Shown here piece after piece: positions 41,411-49,602 of a DNA stretch of 64,000 nt. This stretch comes from an uncultured Chitinophaga sp. GTDB taxonomy: Bacteria > Bacteroidota > Bacteroidia > Chitinophagales > Chitinophagaceae. The translations under genes were made by a program, and so were the position numbers. The stretch lies in assembly GCF_937898475.1 (NCBI RefSeq), contig NZ_CALEJS010000012.1, positions 248,001 to 312,000 on the forward strand, in the 5' to 3' direction. The first letter of the stretch is position 1. The number at the start of each line of letters is the position of its first letter. Below the pieces are notes generated by a model. That model saw only the letters and a list, made by a program, of their open reading frames with translations, was not told the origin of the DNA and ran no database searches.

Positions 41411-43846
41411 TTAGTTTCCTGCCCTTTTCAGTTCGTCCGAGCTGCCGGTTTGTCTTTCGCGGGCGCCTTTGATCTCGTTGTTACCGAAGCGGTAGCTCAG
41501 GGACAGGGTATAGGTGGTGGTGTTCCAGGTGTTTTTGATCCGCGTGTCTACGTTGTTGTAGAGGGCGTAGCCGTTGAACTGGCTGCCGCGGCGGATGATA
41601 TTATTGACATTGCCTTTAATGGTGAGCTTTTTGTTCATCAGGTCTTTCTGGAGGCCCAGGTTAATATCGTACTGGGCTTTGCCGTGAAAGATGCCTTCCA
41701 GGAATTTAGAGTAGTAGTAGCCACCCAGTTCCGCTTTCATATTGTTGGGAAGGGTAAAGGTGTTGGTGATGTTGAAATAGTACTGCAGCTTATTGCCGCT
41801 GTAATTGATATCGCTGGTGGTCAGGTCGTATACATTATAGAACAGGCTCAGGTTGGTGCTGGAGTTCCACCATTTGGTAACATCAAATGGCAGGGTAAGC
41901 GCCATGTTGTAGTTCCTCAGGTTATTGAAATTGAGGTTGGTGCTGGTTGTAATCTTGGTATTATCGTCCTGCAGCAGGATCTCGTTGATAAGATTCCGGG
42001 TATAGGCGTAGCCCAGGGTAAGGATATACTTTTGCTTAAAGGTGTAGGAAAGCTCGGTATTATCCGTATACTCCGGTTTCAGGTAAGGATTACCGCGGAA
42101 ATAGGTGTATTTGTCCAGGAAGAACAGGAAGGGATTGAGCCAGTTGTACCCGGGGCGTTCTATACGGCGGGAGTAGGCAACGCCCAGCTTATGCTCTTCC
42201 GTGAATTTATAATCCGCAGAAAAGTTGGGAAAGAAATCCAGGTAATCACGTTTGATGCTGCTGTTCAGGCTTACCGAGGTACCTTCCGAGATGGTCTTTT
42301 CCAGGCGGAGGCCCGCTACAACATCGAATTTGCCCAGGGTGATCTTATAGGAAGAATAGGCCGCGAGGATATTCTCCTTGTAGATGAAGCGGTCGCTCTG
42401 GGTGGGAGCGGGCACATAGTCTTTCCCTCTAAGCGAGTCGTATTGCAGTTTATTATCCGTTTCCACGAAGCTGGCTTTGAGGCCGGCTTCCAGTTTGGAC
42501 TTTTTATTAAAGGGCAGTACCAGGTCTGCCTTCAGGCTTTTGATGGTTACCTGGGTACGGCCATCATTCCGGATACTGTTGGGGTTACGGATCTTATCCA
42601 GGTAGTAATCAAACAGGCTGTCTGAAAGGTTCAGTCTGCGATGGTTGTTGAAACGGCTGAAATCCGCATCGAAACTGATCTCTGTACCGCTGGTATCCAG
42701 CTGGCCTTTATAGTTCAGGTTCACCGCAACGTTATTGAAACGATTGTTATTGGTGGTGAGGGTGTTAAGGGTAGAGTCTACCTTACCAACGGGATTGCCG
42801 ATATCGGTACTGCTGTATATGCTGTTGCGGAAGGCGTTGAAGTAGCCGTTCACCAGCAGGCCTACGGTATGTTGCTTATTAACGAAATAATCAAAGCCGG
42901 TTTTAAAGCTGCGGTTGTTGAAGCGGTTGCGCTGGAAGATCTGCTGGTGAAAGAGCATGGGCTCATCGCCGGAGATGTTGCGGTACAGTTCGCGCCGGGT
43001 AAAGAAGCGGCGGTCGCCATAGTTCAGGTTACCGAAGAGGTTGAACTTAGTGGTACGCCAGTTAAGATTGGTGCCTGCGTTGTAGATGGGGTATCTGCCA
43101 AAACCCATGCTTGCGTTTACAGTGCCGTTAGTACCGGTGAGCTGCCCTTTCTTTGTTTTGATGTTGATGATGCCATTGTTACCCGCGGCGTCGTACTTGG
43201 CGCTGGGGGTGGTGATGATCTCTATCTGTGAGATGGTTTCTGCGGGCGTGCTTTTCAGCAGGTTGGCCAGCTGCTCGCCGGAAAGGTAGGTGAGCTTACC
43301 ATCTATCATTACCGTAACGCCCTGGTTGCCTTTAATCAGCACGTTATCATCTTTATCGATGGTAACGCCCGGGGCTTTGCGGAGCAGGTCCAGCACGCTG
43401 TTGCCTGCTGAAGTAACGCTGCTTTCCACGTTAAGGGTGGTTTTACCGGCACTTCGTTCTATAAAGGGTTTCTGTGCCGTTACCTGTACGGCCTGCAGGT
43501 TTCGGGTCTGCTGGCTGAGCTGCACTGTATGCAGTGCGATGGTCTTATGGGATGCATCAATGGTGAAAGGCGCGCTTTTTCCGGGTGTATATCCCATGAG
43601 GGTTACCTCGATGAAATAGTGGCCCGCTGGAATATTATCGATGGTGGCATTGCCCTGTTCATCGCTCAGCTCACCTTTTACAAGGGAGCTGTCTTTTACC
43701 TGGCGTACCAGTACGTTGGCGAAGGCGAGGGCTGCGTTCTTTTCGTCTGTTATTTTAGTCGTGATCTTTCCTTGTGGCTTTGTCTGCGCAAATAAGGTAT
43801 GGAATGTAAAGAGCAGAAAAAGCCCGATAAGTATACTTCTGGTCAT
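41411..43846 (-). CDS. Outer membrane beta-barrel family protein (TonB-receptor-like)
   Basis: An 811-residue outer membrane protein with a signal peptide (ILIGLFLLFTFHTLFAQ), a carboxypeptidase-regulatory-like domain (about residues 25-115), a plug-like domain (VLDLLRKAPGVTIDKDDNVL, then IIKGNQGVTVMIDGK-type sequence) and a barrel of the PF14905 kind. It differs from the SusC family in length and lacks a SusD partner, so it is probably not a glycan importer. Substrate unknown. It is downstream of a small membrane protein and aspartokinase on the same strand. Confidence 0.88.
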   Translation of the reverse strand: MTRSILIGLFLLFTFHTLFAQTKPQGKITTKITDEKNAALAFANVLVRQVKDSSLVKGELSDEQGNATIDNIPAGHYFIEVTLMGYTPGKSAPFTIDASHKTIALHTVQLSQQTRNLQAVQVTAQKPFIERSAGKTTLNVESSVTSAGNSVLDLLRKAPGVTIDKDDNVLIKGNQGVTVMIDGKLTYLSGEQLANLLKSTPAETISQIEIITTPSAKYDAAGNNGIINIKTKKGQLTGTNGTVNASMGFGRYPIYNAGTNLNWRTTKFNLFGNLNYGDRRFFTRRELYRNISGDEPMLFHQQIFQRNRFNNRSFKTGFDYFVNKQHTVGLLVNGYFNAFRNSIYSSTDIGNPVGKVDSTLNTLTTNNNRFNNVAVNLNYKGQLDTSGTEISFDADFSRFNNHRRLNLSDSLFDYYLDKIRNPNSIRNDGRTQVTIKSLKADLVLPFNKKSKLEAGLKASFVETDNKLQYDSLRGKDYVPAPTQSDRFIYKENILAAYSSYKITLGKFDVVAGLRLEKTISEGTSVSLNSSIKRDYLDFFPNFSADYKFTEEHKLGVAYSRRIERPGYNWLNPFLFFLDKYTYFRGNPYLKPEYTDNTELSYTFKQKYILTLGYAYTRNLINEILLQDDNTKITTSTNLNFNNLRNYNMALTLPFDVTKWWNSSTNLSLFYNVYDLTTSDINYSGNKLQYYFNITNTFTLPNNMKAELGGYYYSKFLEGIFHGKAQYDINLGLQKDLMNKKLTIKGNVNNIIRRGSQFNGYALYNNVDTRIKNTWNTTTYTLSLSYRFGNNEIKGARERQTGSSDELKRAGN

Positions 43847-43921
43847 AATTTCACCAATGAAAGGAGTGATGTCTGAATGTTAAGCCTGCGGTTTAGATAA
43901 TTGTCTTGATTAGCCTGTTGA

Positions 43922-44128
43922 TCAGATCTTGTTAAGCGTGTTGGTTCCGTTGCATTTTTTAGGTACTGCATTGAATCCGGTAATGCTGAAGGTCACCAGA
44001 TAAAAAGGCACCATTTCGGGGCGCAGCTCTTCACTTACAGGGGTTGGCGACTGAATAGCACGATCTCTCCAGGTACTGAAAGCCAGGATAACTATACATA
44101 GCAATAACAGGAGCATTACCTTTCGCAT
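43922..44128 (-). CDS. Small single-helix protein
   Basis: A 68-residue protein starting MRKVMLLLLLCIVILAFSTW, which is a signal peptide or membrane anchor, followed by about 48 polar residues with one Cys (VPKKCNGTN). ATG 44128 is preferred to GTG 44176, which would add 16 residues before the hydrophobic segment. Flanked by aspartokinase and the beta-barrel gene on the same strand. Family not recognised; the good start and hydrophobic segment make it plausible. Confidence 0.5.
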   Translation of the reverse strand: MRKVMLLLLLCIVILAFSTWRDRAIQSPTPVSEELRPEMVPFYLVTFSITGFNAVPKKCNGTNTLNKI

Positions 44129-44250
44129 TTTTTTGCTGTTTATTCTAAAGACGAGCAAGTTAAATAAAGGTTGCACTGCCTGCGGAAAAAAGTGATAAAA
44201 TGGTGCAGGTGCGGGATGAACTGCGGATTATGGAGGATAATGGAAAGGTG

Positions 44251-45516
44251 CTATTTAAGTATCCGCTGTATGGTAACGGGCGATTTCTGTTCCAGCAACA
44301 CCGTTCTTCCTTTGCTCAGCTCATCCAGCAAACCGTCCTTTGTATAGCGTACGGTCAGCAGTTCCAGTCCTTCGTTGTAAGAGAGCTTAAAGTCCTGGTG
44401 AAGGGTCTTGATCAGCTGCTCTATCTTTTCGGGGTTATTGTCTATACAGCAGGAGAAGCTGATGGCGCCGTTCTGCATGAGGTTGATCTTGATCTTCAGG
44501 CTGTGGAAGATGTCGTATATATCGCTGATCTTATCTTCCGTGATAAAGGCGTAATCGCGGGAGGTGACGGTGATCAGCACCTGGTTCTTTTTCAGTACGA
44601 TGATGGGAGGCAGCTGGGTATGGTCTACCTCTTCCCGGATCATGGTGCCGGGGAGGTCTTTATTCAGGAAGCATTTTACATACAGGGGGATCTGCTTGTT
44701 CTGCAATGGCTTGATGGTTTTGGGGTGGATCACCTGGGCCCCGTAGTAAGCCATTTCTATCACCTCGCTGTAGCTGATCTCCGGTATGTTGATGGTATTG
44801 GGGAAGATTTTGGGATCGGCGTTCTTAAGGCCTTCCACGTCTTTCCAGATGGTCTGGCTGTCGGCATCAAGCATGTTGGCGAATACGGCGGCGGAGTAGT
44901 CGCTGCCTTCACGGCCCAGCGTTACGCTTTCGTTCTGATCGGTACTGCCGATAAAGCCCTGCGCGATGACGATATTAACGTCTTTGAAGAGGGGCAGCAC
45001 TTTGTCGGTAATGTTACGCTGGGTAAAGGCCCAGTCGATATTGGCATCGCGGAAGTTATCGTCGGTACGGAAAATGTCTCTTACATCCAGCCAGGTATTC
45101 CGGATACCTGCCTGGTTGAACCAGGCGCTTACGATAGCGGTGCTGAGCAGCTCACCCAGGCTTACCAGCTGATCGTAATAGTAATCGTAGGAGCGGAGGG
45201 GTTTTTCGCCCAGGGTCCACTCGGCCTCGGTAAAGAACTGCTGGAGTTGCTGAAAGAGGGGATGTTCGCGGGTACCCAGCAGGGCGGCGGCCACTTCTAC
45301 GTGCTGCCGTTTGATATTGTAGAGCAGCTGGGCGGCAATTTCCCGTTTACGGAGGAAGAAGTTCTGGGCCACCTTTTCCAGCTCATTGGTGGTTTTGCCC
45401 ATGGCGGAGATCACGATGAGCAGCTGTTCGTCGGGGAACGACTGTACAATAGCCCCCACGTTATGGATACGTTCAATACTTTCTAAACTTGCACCACCGA
45501 ATTTGAAAACCTTCAT
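44251..45516 (-). CDS. lysC: Aspartate kinase
   Basis: A 421-residue enzyme that phosphorylates aspartate, the first step to lysine, threonine and methionine. The N-terminal KFGGASL motif (residues 5-11) and the segments SLGELLSTAIVSAW and TLGREGSDYSAAVFANMLDA are typical of the amino-acid kinase domain; the C-terminal third (about 300-400) contains ACT domains for feedback control. It is monofunctional, without homoserine dehydrogenase. The ATG at 45516 agrees with the family N-terminus. Symbol given for the family; which isozyme is not known. Confidence 0.92.
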   Translation of the reverse strand: MKVFKFGGASLESIERIHNVGAIVQSFPDEQLLIVISAMGKTTNELEKVAQNFFLRKREIAAQLLYNIKRQHVEVAAALLGTREHPLFQQLQQFFTEAEWTLGEKPLRSYDYYYDQLVSLGELLSTAIVSAWFNQAGIRNTWLDVRDIFRTDDNFRDANIDWAFTQRNITDKVLPLFKDVNIVIAQGFIGSTDQNESVTLGREGSDYSAAVFANMLDADSQTIWKDVEGLKNADPKIFPNTINIPEISYSEVIEMAYYGAQVIHPKTIKPLQNKQIPLYVKCFLNKDLPGTMIREEVDHTQLPPIIVLKKNQVLITVTSRDYAFITEDKISDIYDIFHSLKIKINLMQNGAISFSCCIDNNPEKIEQLIKTLHQDFKLSYNEGLELLTVRYTKDGLLDELSKGRTVLLEQKSPVTIQRILK

Positions 45517-45660
45517 AAGGCAAAACTTCTTCTGTTAAAAAAATATTTCGCAAAGTACGGCAACTTTGAAATTGTTTAAAAATCTGTTTTGCAAGAAATG
45601 ACAGTTTCGTTAAAATAGGTATTTACGCTATATTCGTTCTACTCAAACCCGTATAACGCT

Positions 45661-46671
45661 ATGAACAACAAGCAGAAGGTAATGACCTTAGATGAATTTA
45701 CTATCCAGGAGCTAAGGAACTATCCCGGGGCCACGGGACAATTATCCGGTTTATTACGGGATATCGGACTGGCGGCCAAGCGGGTGAATGTAGAAGTTAA
45801 CAAGGCCGGTATTGCGGATATACTGGGCGAGGCGGGAAAGACCAATGTGCAGGGCGAGTCTGTCAAGAAGCTGGACGAGTTTGCCAATGACCAGTTCATC
45901 AACTCCCTGCGTACCAGCATTTACTGCTGCGGGGTGGCTTCCGAAGAGAATGAGACCTTTATCCCCTTTGAGGACGAATACTCCAAACAATCCAAATACG
46001 TGGTGCTGCTGGACCCATTGGACGGGTCGGGCAATATTGATGTGAATGTTTCCATCGGCACTATCTTCTCTGTATACCGCCGGCTGAGCCCCAACGGGAG
46101 CCGTTGTGAGCTGGAGGACTTCCTGCAGCCGGGCACCCAGCAGATAGCGGCGGGGTATATCATTTACGGATCTTCTACCATGTTGGTATACGCTACGCGG
46201 CGCAGTGTCCAGGGCTTTACGCTGGACCCTTCCATCGGCGAGTTCTGTTTATCACACCCCAACCTGAAGTGTCCGCCGGAGAGCGATATCTTTTCCGTGA
46301 ACATCGGGTATTACCACCTGTATGACCAGCCTATCCGCCGGGCAATAGACCATTTCCTGGCCCGTACCGAGCATGACAAGATCTACCGGCACCGTTTTGT
46401 GGGGTGTATGGTAGCCGAAGTACATCGTACCCTGATACAGGGCGGTATCTTCATGTATCCTGCCTTTGGCAAGTATGCTGCGGGGCGTTTGCGCCTCTGT
46501 TATGAATGTAATCCTATGTCCTTCATCATGGAAAAAGCCGGTGGGGTGGCGATGGCCAATGGCCGCCAGCGGCTGCTGGAGCTGAAGCCTGCCCAGCTGC
46601 ATCAGCGGGTGCCTATTTTTATAGGATCCAAGGGGATGATGGATACCTGGCAGCAGATCGTTACCAAGTAA
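45661..46671 (+). CDS. fbp: Fructose-1,6-bisphosphatase, class I
   Basis: A 336-residue gluconeogenic enzyme that hydrolyses fructose-1,6-bisphosphate. Metal and substrate motifs are VASEENETF and LLDPLDGSGNIDVNVSIGT, the class I signature; GRLRLCYECNPMSFIMEKAG marks the C-terminal active-site part. ATG 45661 agrees with the family start. TATATTCG at 45629-45636 is a near match to the -7 box. Divergent from aspartokinase with 144 bases between. Confidence 0.97.
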   Translation: MNNKQKVMTLDEFTIQELRNYPGATGQLSGLLRDIGLAAKRVNVEVNKAGIADILGEAGKTNVQGESVKKLDEFANDQFINSLRTSIYCCGVASEENETFIPFEDEYSKQSKYVVLLDPLDGSGNIDVNVSIGTIFSVYRRLSPNGSRCELEDFLQPGTQQIAAGYIIYGSSTMLVYATRRSVQGFTLDPSIGEFCLSHPNLKCPPESDIFSVNIGYYHLYDQPIRRAIDHFLARTEHDKIYRHRFVGCMVAEVHRTLIQGGIFMYPAFGKYAAGRLRLCYECNPMSFIMEKAGGVAMANGRQRLLELKPAQLHQRVPIFIGSKGMMDTWQQIVTK

Positions 46672-46788
46672 GTTGTTGGTTATTTAGTTGTGCGTGACCG
46701 GGGTAAATGCGTTTTTACCCGGGAGGGACATGCTTTCAGTATGGGTGGCATATGAAAGGCGCATGGATGGTATAGCTGCCGGGCGCGG

Positions 46789-46887
46789 GATAAGTACGGA
46801 CTAAGCACTGACTAAGCACTTACCAAGCAACCACTAAGCACTTACTAAACACTTACTAAACTCCCGCTAAGCTGGTACTAAATTAAC
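46789..46887. repeat. Tandem 11-bp repeat array (ACTAAGCACTT type)
   Basis: From 46800, eight consecutive 11-base units can be read without gaps: ACTAAGCACTG, ACTAAGCACTT, ACCAAGCAACC, ACTAAGCACTT, ACTAAACACTT, ACTAAACTCCC, GCTAAGCTGGT and ACTAAATTAAC, with a weaker unit before them. The array lies in the 458-base spacer between fbp and the CAP gene; no gene is seen in the spacer. The 11-base period is close to one helical turn. Confidence 0.85.
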
Positions 46888-46930
46888 CCGGGGAGCGTTC
46901 GGCGTGTAAACGGCCGGGAAAACCTATGTA

Positions 46931-46979
46931 GAACTGAAGGTGAGCTGGAGTTAAGGTGGACCTGAGGTGGACTTGATGC
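46931..46979. repeat. Second 11-bp periodic array (GACCTGAGGT type)
   Basis: GAACTGAAGGT, GAGCTGGAGTT, then a 5-base offset, GGACCTGAGGT and GGACTTGATGC follow each other. The period equals that of the array 50 bases upstream, though the word differs. The remaining spacer to 47129 shows no gene. Confidence 0.55.
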
Positions 46980-47129
46980 GGGGTAAAATTGTATCAGGAG
47001 CAGGGGGCCTGGGGGCAGGCAGCAGGTGGGGCCGCAGCACAAATTAAAAATAGGTACAATAGTTGCTAAACCTGGATCGTTTTTATTAGTCTAAGATTAA
47101 AGTCTTTATTATTCACTATTAATAAGTAT

Positions 47130-47624
47130 ATGGTTATCAGTAAGCAGCGTAAGATTGTACTGTTATTATTCTCCTTTTTTATGAGTGTCCAGGTATGGGC
47201 CTGTCACCGGGCGGGTGTGCCCGTAAATGGTGGTCCGGAACCGGGAGGAACGATGGAAGAGCAGATACTGTATTACACCAACAAGTTCAGGGCGTCTAAA
47301 GGCTTACCGCCGCTGAAACTGGTGGACGTCATCAGCGATGAGGCCCGGGATCACAGTCAGGATATGGCACGTGGCCGTACTGGTTTTGGGCATGAAGGGT
47401 TTGAACAACGGGTGGATCATGTGAGTAAGAAGCTGGGCAGGGTGGCTTCAGCAGCGGAGAATGTGGCTTACGGGAACCTGGATGCGGAAGGTGTAGTGAA
47501 TGGATGGATCAAGAGTCCGGGGCACAGGAAGAATATGCTGGGGAGTTATAACCTGATAGGGATAGGAGCTGCGCGAGGGAAGGGGAATATTATTTTCTTT
47601 ACGCAGGTGTTTATTCAGAAGTAG
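47130..47624 (+). CDS. Secreted CAP-domain (SCP/PR-1-like) protein
   Basis: A 164-residue protein with a signal peptide; cleavage near VQVWACHRAG, where Cys25 could be a lipid-attachment site. The CAP domain spans about residues 43-160, with HSQDMARGRTGFGHEGF, AENVAYGN and WIKSPGHRKNMLGSYNLIGI, including the conserved His residues and CAP signatures. Bacterial members are extracellular or surface proteins of mostly unknown role. It ends at a strong terminator and precedes the small lanthipeptide-like gene, which has its own upstream region. Confidence 0.9.
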   Translation: MVISKQRKIVLLLFSFFMSVQVWACHRAGVPVNGGPEPGGTMEEQILYYTNKFRASKGLPPLKLVDVISDEARDHSQDMARGRTGFGHEGFEQRVDHVSKKLGRVASAAENVAYGNLDAEGVVNGWIKSPGHRKNMLGSYNLIGIGAARGKGNIIFFTQVFIQK

Positions 47625-47643
47625 GGGTGGGAAGAAGAGATGG

Positions 47644-47672
47644 AAAGCCGGGGGGTGACCTCCGGCTTTTTT
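47644..47672 (+). terminator. Intrinsic terminator after the CAP-domain gene
   Basis: AAAGCCGG at 47644-47651 pairs perfectly with CCGGCTTT at 47662-47669, and T residues continue to 47672. It lies 19 bases after the stop codon. This isolates the downstream precursor gene transcriptionally. Confidence 0.85.
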
Positions 47673-47745
47673 AACGGCAAAATTCCTCCCCCGCAACCAA
47701 CGGTTAGCGTGTAAATAAATAGTATTTTTAGATAGTATTATATCT

Positions 47746-47766
47746 CATAACGTAAACCCCGTTATG
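47746..47766. promoter_or_regulatory. 21-bp palindrome upstream of the lanthipeptide-like gene
   Basis: CATAACG at 47746-47752 and CGTTATG at 47760-47766 flank a 7-base centre. The palindrome ends 38 bases before the ATG at 47805. It could be a dimeric repressor/activator site or a leader hairpin. Confidence 0.45.
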
Positions 47767-47804
47767 TATCCTCAAAAACCATTTTAAACCCAAATTCACA
47801 CACC

Positions 47805-47969
47805 ATGAAAAAGAAAACTTCAAAAACTCTTCAGCTGAAGAAGATCAAGATCGCACCCCTTTCAACCACTCAACAGAACAATCAACTGAGAACAGAAGAA
47901 ATAGGTTGTTGGAGCAATCGCCAGACCTGTGCTTCCTGTGTATTAACCTGTACAACCAATTTGTGTTAA
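47805..47969 (+). CDS. Class I lanthipeptide-like RiPP precursor peptide
   Basis: A 54-residue gene. The leader is Lys-rich with the block LQLKKIKIAPLSTTQQ, like the leaders of Bacteroidota class I lanthipeptides, where a short hydrophobic/basic motif binds the LanB dehydratase. The core after about residue 34 has five Cys (35, 42, 45, 49, 54) and six Ser/Thr (37, 41, 44, 48, 50, 51), suiting several lanthionine rings; the last residue is Cys. It has no signal peptide. ATG 47805 has an A-rich upstream region. No LanB, LanC, protease or exporter is in the window, so it would be modified in trans. I see this as a strong family resemblance, not a proven assignment. Confidence 0.8.
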   Translation: MKKKTSKTLQLKKIKIAPLSTTQQNNQLRTEEIGCWSNRQTCASCVLTCTTNLC

Positions 47970-47982
47970 GGTAATTTTCAGT

Positions 47983-48014
47983 CCAAGGCTGTTTCCTGTT
48001 GGCGACAGCCTTGG
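47983..48014. terminator. Probable bidirectional terminator between precursor gene and ChbG-type gene
   Basis: CCAAGGCTGT at 47983-47992 pairs perfectly with ACAGCCTTGG at 48005-48014 across a 12-base loop. It lies between the precursor stop (47969) and the convergent deacetylase stop (48018), so it serves both. T-tracts are weak on both sides. Confidence 0.7.
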
Positions 48015-48017
48015 GCA

Positions 48018-48917
48018 TTAATGAGAAGAAGAGACATCTTTCCAGCCAACAAGACGGAAACCTTCTTTTTTCAGCAATTGGCTGAAGTCATCACTCATTA
48101 CATAATTGAGGTCCTGCTGCCGCCAGGCGGCACCGAAATCAGGATGGTCTGTCGTAACGGCCTGCATCTCGTCGTTATCATAGGCCAGGTGGAAAATGAT
48201 CTCGTTCAGTCCGGGTGTTAACTGCTGCAGCGCCTGATCATAATATTCATGCCACTTATCCGCAGGAGCGGCTTTGAAAGCGCTTATAAACTGCTTCACT
48301 ACTACGTTGTTCACCGTGTCAATATAGGGCAGCATCTGGGGAGCCATGAGGTGTATCATGTTCATCGGGATCATGACCGGTAGATTAAACTCTTTGCCCA
48401 GCTCCTGGTATATCTTAACCAGGTCAGGCGATCCGAAAAGGCTGCCCATATGCGTATCCAGGTGGGAGATCCGGATGCCGGCGGCCATCGCTTTGCGGAT
48501 CTGCGCCCGGACCTCCTTTCGCACTTCTTCAGGCTTGGCATGCCTGGCAAATTCTTCTACAGAAGTATAGAAATAGCCATCCTTGTCCAGCAGGCTGGCG
48601 ATCTCATTGGAGGAGGCTACGCCACCCCATTTATAGTTTTTCCATTCTGCTGTCAGGGTGATATGGATGCCCCAATCCAGTTCAGGGTGGGTCTTTGCAT
48701 AGGCCGCTATTTCGGGGAACCAGGCGCAGGGCACCATAATGGATGCGGAGGTGATCGCCTTTTTTTCAAAGGCAGCAATGATGGCCGTATTGGTGGCGTG
48801 AGATACGCCTGCATCATCTGCATGTACGATCAGCAGCTTGTCTGCATGCTGCGCTGCTGCCATGAAGGGGATGAAAAGGAGGGCGGCCGTCAGCACCCGG
48901 TAACATAGACTTTTCAT
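48018..48917 (-). CDS. ChbG/HpnK-family (YdjC-like) carbohydrate deacetylase, secreted
   Basis: A 299-residue protein with a signal peptide (LTAALLFIPFMAAAQ). The metal site of the ChbG fold is visible: Asp in LLIVHADDAGVSHATN, His in LDWGIHITLT and the His residues of ISHLDTHMGSLFG. Family members deacetylate chito-oligosaccharides or related N-acetyl sugars. It sits 16 bases downstream of the DUF6249-like gene on the same strand, suggesting co-transcription. Periplasmic location is expected. Exact substrate not known. Confidence 0.88.
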   Translation of the reverse strand: MKSLCYRVLTAALLFIPFMAAAQHADKLLIVHADDAGVSHATNTAIIAAFEKKAITSASIMVPCAWFPEIAAYAKTHPELDWGIHITLTAEWKNYKWGGVASSNEIASLLDKDGYFYTSVEEFARHAKPEEVRKEVRAQIRKAMAAGIRISHLDTHMGSLFGSPDLVKIYQELGKEFNLPVMIPMNMIHLMAPQMLPYIDTVNNVVVKQFISAFKAAPADKWHEYYDQALQQLTPGLNEIIFHLAYDNDEMQAVTTDHPDFGAAWRQQDLNYVMSDDFSQLLKKEGFRLVGWKDVSSSH

Positions 48918-48933
48918 AGTTTGTTTTTGAGGA

Positions 48934-49284
48934 TTATTCAGGACGTTTATCCAGTACTTCCTTTTTCTCGATGCGATAAGACGCGATCAAACCAATGCCT
49001 CCAAACTCCGCAATGAGCGCAAAGTAAAGTGAAGCGTTTTCTTCCCCATCTATGGAGGATAAGGCCACGTCTATGAGGTATGCCAGTAATAATCCGATAC
49101 CGCCACCCGTGAGCAGCAACCCATATTTAAGACTGGCATAGGGAGCCGGCCGGTGGATCTTGGGATTCATACCCTTTTCTATCATTGCCAGGTTCTCTTT
49201 CCTGAGGAGATAAACAATGCCAAAGATTAAAGCCATAACGCCTAAGGCGACCAGCACGGCCATGAACATTTCATTACTGTTCAT
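48934..49284 (-). CDS. DUF6249-like membrane protein
   Basis: A 116-residue membrane protein with three predicted helices, about residues 7-26, 55-74 and 86-104, with a conserved-looking intermediate motif AMIEKGMNPKIHRPAPYASLK (residues 33-53, split in description). The MIEKGMNP block is typical of DUF6249 proteins, often encoded near ECF sigma factors in Bacteroidota. Here the partner is the ChbG-type gene. ATG 49284. Function unknown. Confidence 0.8.
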   Translation of the reverse strand: MNSNEMFMAVLVALGVMALIFGIVYLLRKENLAMIEKGMNPKIHRPAPYASLKYGLLLTGGGIGLLLAYLIDVALSSIDGEENASLYFALIAEFGGIGLIASYRIEKKEVLDKRPE

Positions 49285-49314
49285 GATTAAATAACATTTG
49301 ATGATGAAAACTGT

Positions 49315-49539
49315 TTGCAGGACCTCTTCCTGGTGGCGATTGGCGGCTTCCTGGGATGGGCGTTGTTGGCTGTTGACTGGCAGGCCGCAGGTAAGGTTGT
49401 GTCCTCCATTGAGATCAGCAAGGCAGACCCCAGCCAGTATCTTACCCGCAAAACCCTCAATTACCTGCTCTTTCTGGATGTGTTGCTGGGATTGGTTTCC
49501 CTGGATAAGTACCTTTTCAGGCGGTTCAGGGCGCTGTAA
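49315..49539 (+). CDS. Small membrane protein, TTG start
   Basis: A 74-residue frame with two likely helices (LFLVAIGGFLGWALLAVD, residues 4-21, and LLFLDVLLGLVSLDKYLF near 51-68). No in-frame ATG; the best start is TTG 49315, and an in-frame GTG lies at 49336. Amino-acid composition and hydrophobic pattern look like a real protein. It starts 30 bases from the divergent DUF6249-like gene, leaving almost no promoter space, and precedes the ABC gene by 63 bases. Not recognised. Confidence 0.45.
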   Translation: MQDLFLVAIGGFLGWALLAVDWQAAGKVVSSIEISKADPSQYLTRKTLNYLLFLDVLLGLVSLDKYLFRRFRAL

Positions 49540-49602
49540 ATACAGCGGACCGTCCGGAAGATGCGTTGTTTTTTTCCTTTTTTACCGCTTACTTTGTTCT
49601 CC

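Noticed and set aside
41276..42625. 449-codon plus-strand frame opposite the beta-barrel receptor gene
   Set aside because: Its first part translates the palindromic spacer and the rest is antisense to a clear receptor gene; low-complexity Val/Gly/Ile composition typical of a shadow frame.
44200..45486. 428-codon plus-strand frame opposite aspartokinase
   Set aside because: Antisense to a gene with clear aspartokinase motifs; no recognisable domain and an unnatural composition.
46697..46722. Hairpin after fbp considered as terminator
   Set aside because: The stem has a mismatch and is not followed by a T-run; function uncertain, so not listed.
46789..46979. Possible CRISPR array
   Set aside because: Units are 11 bases without spacers and no cas gene is nearby, so these are plain tandem repeats.
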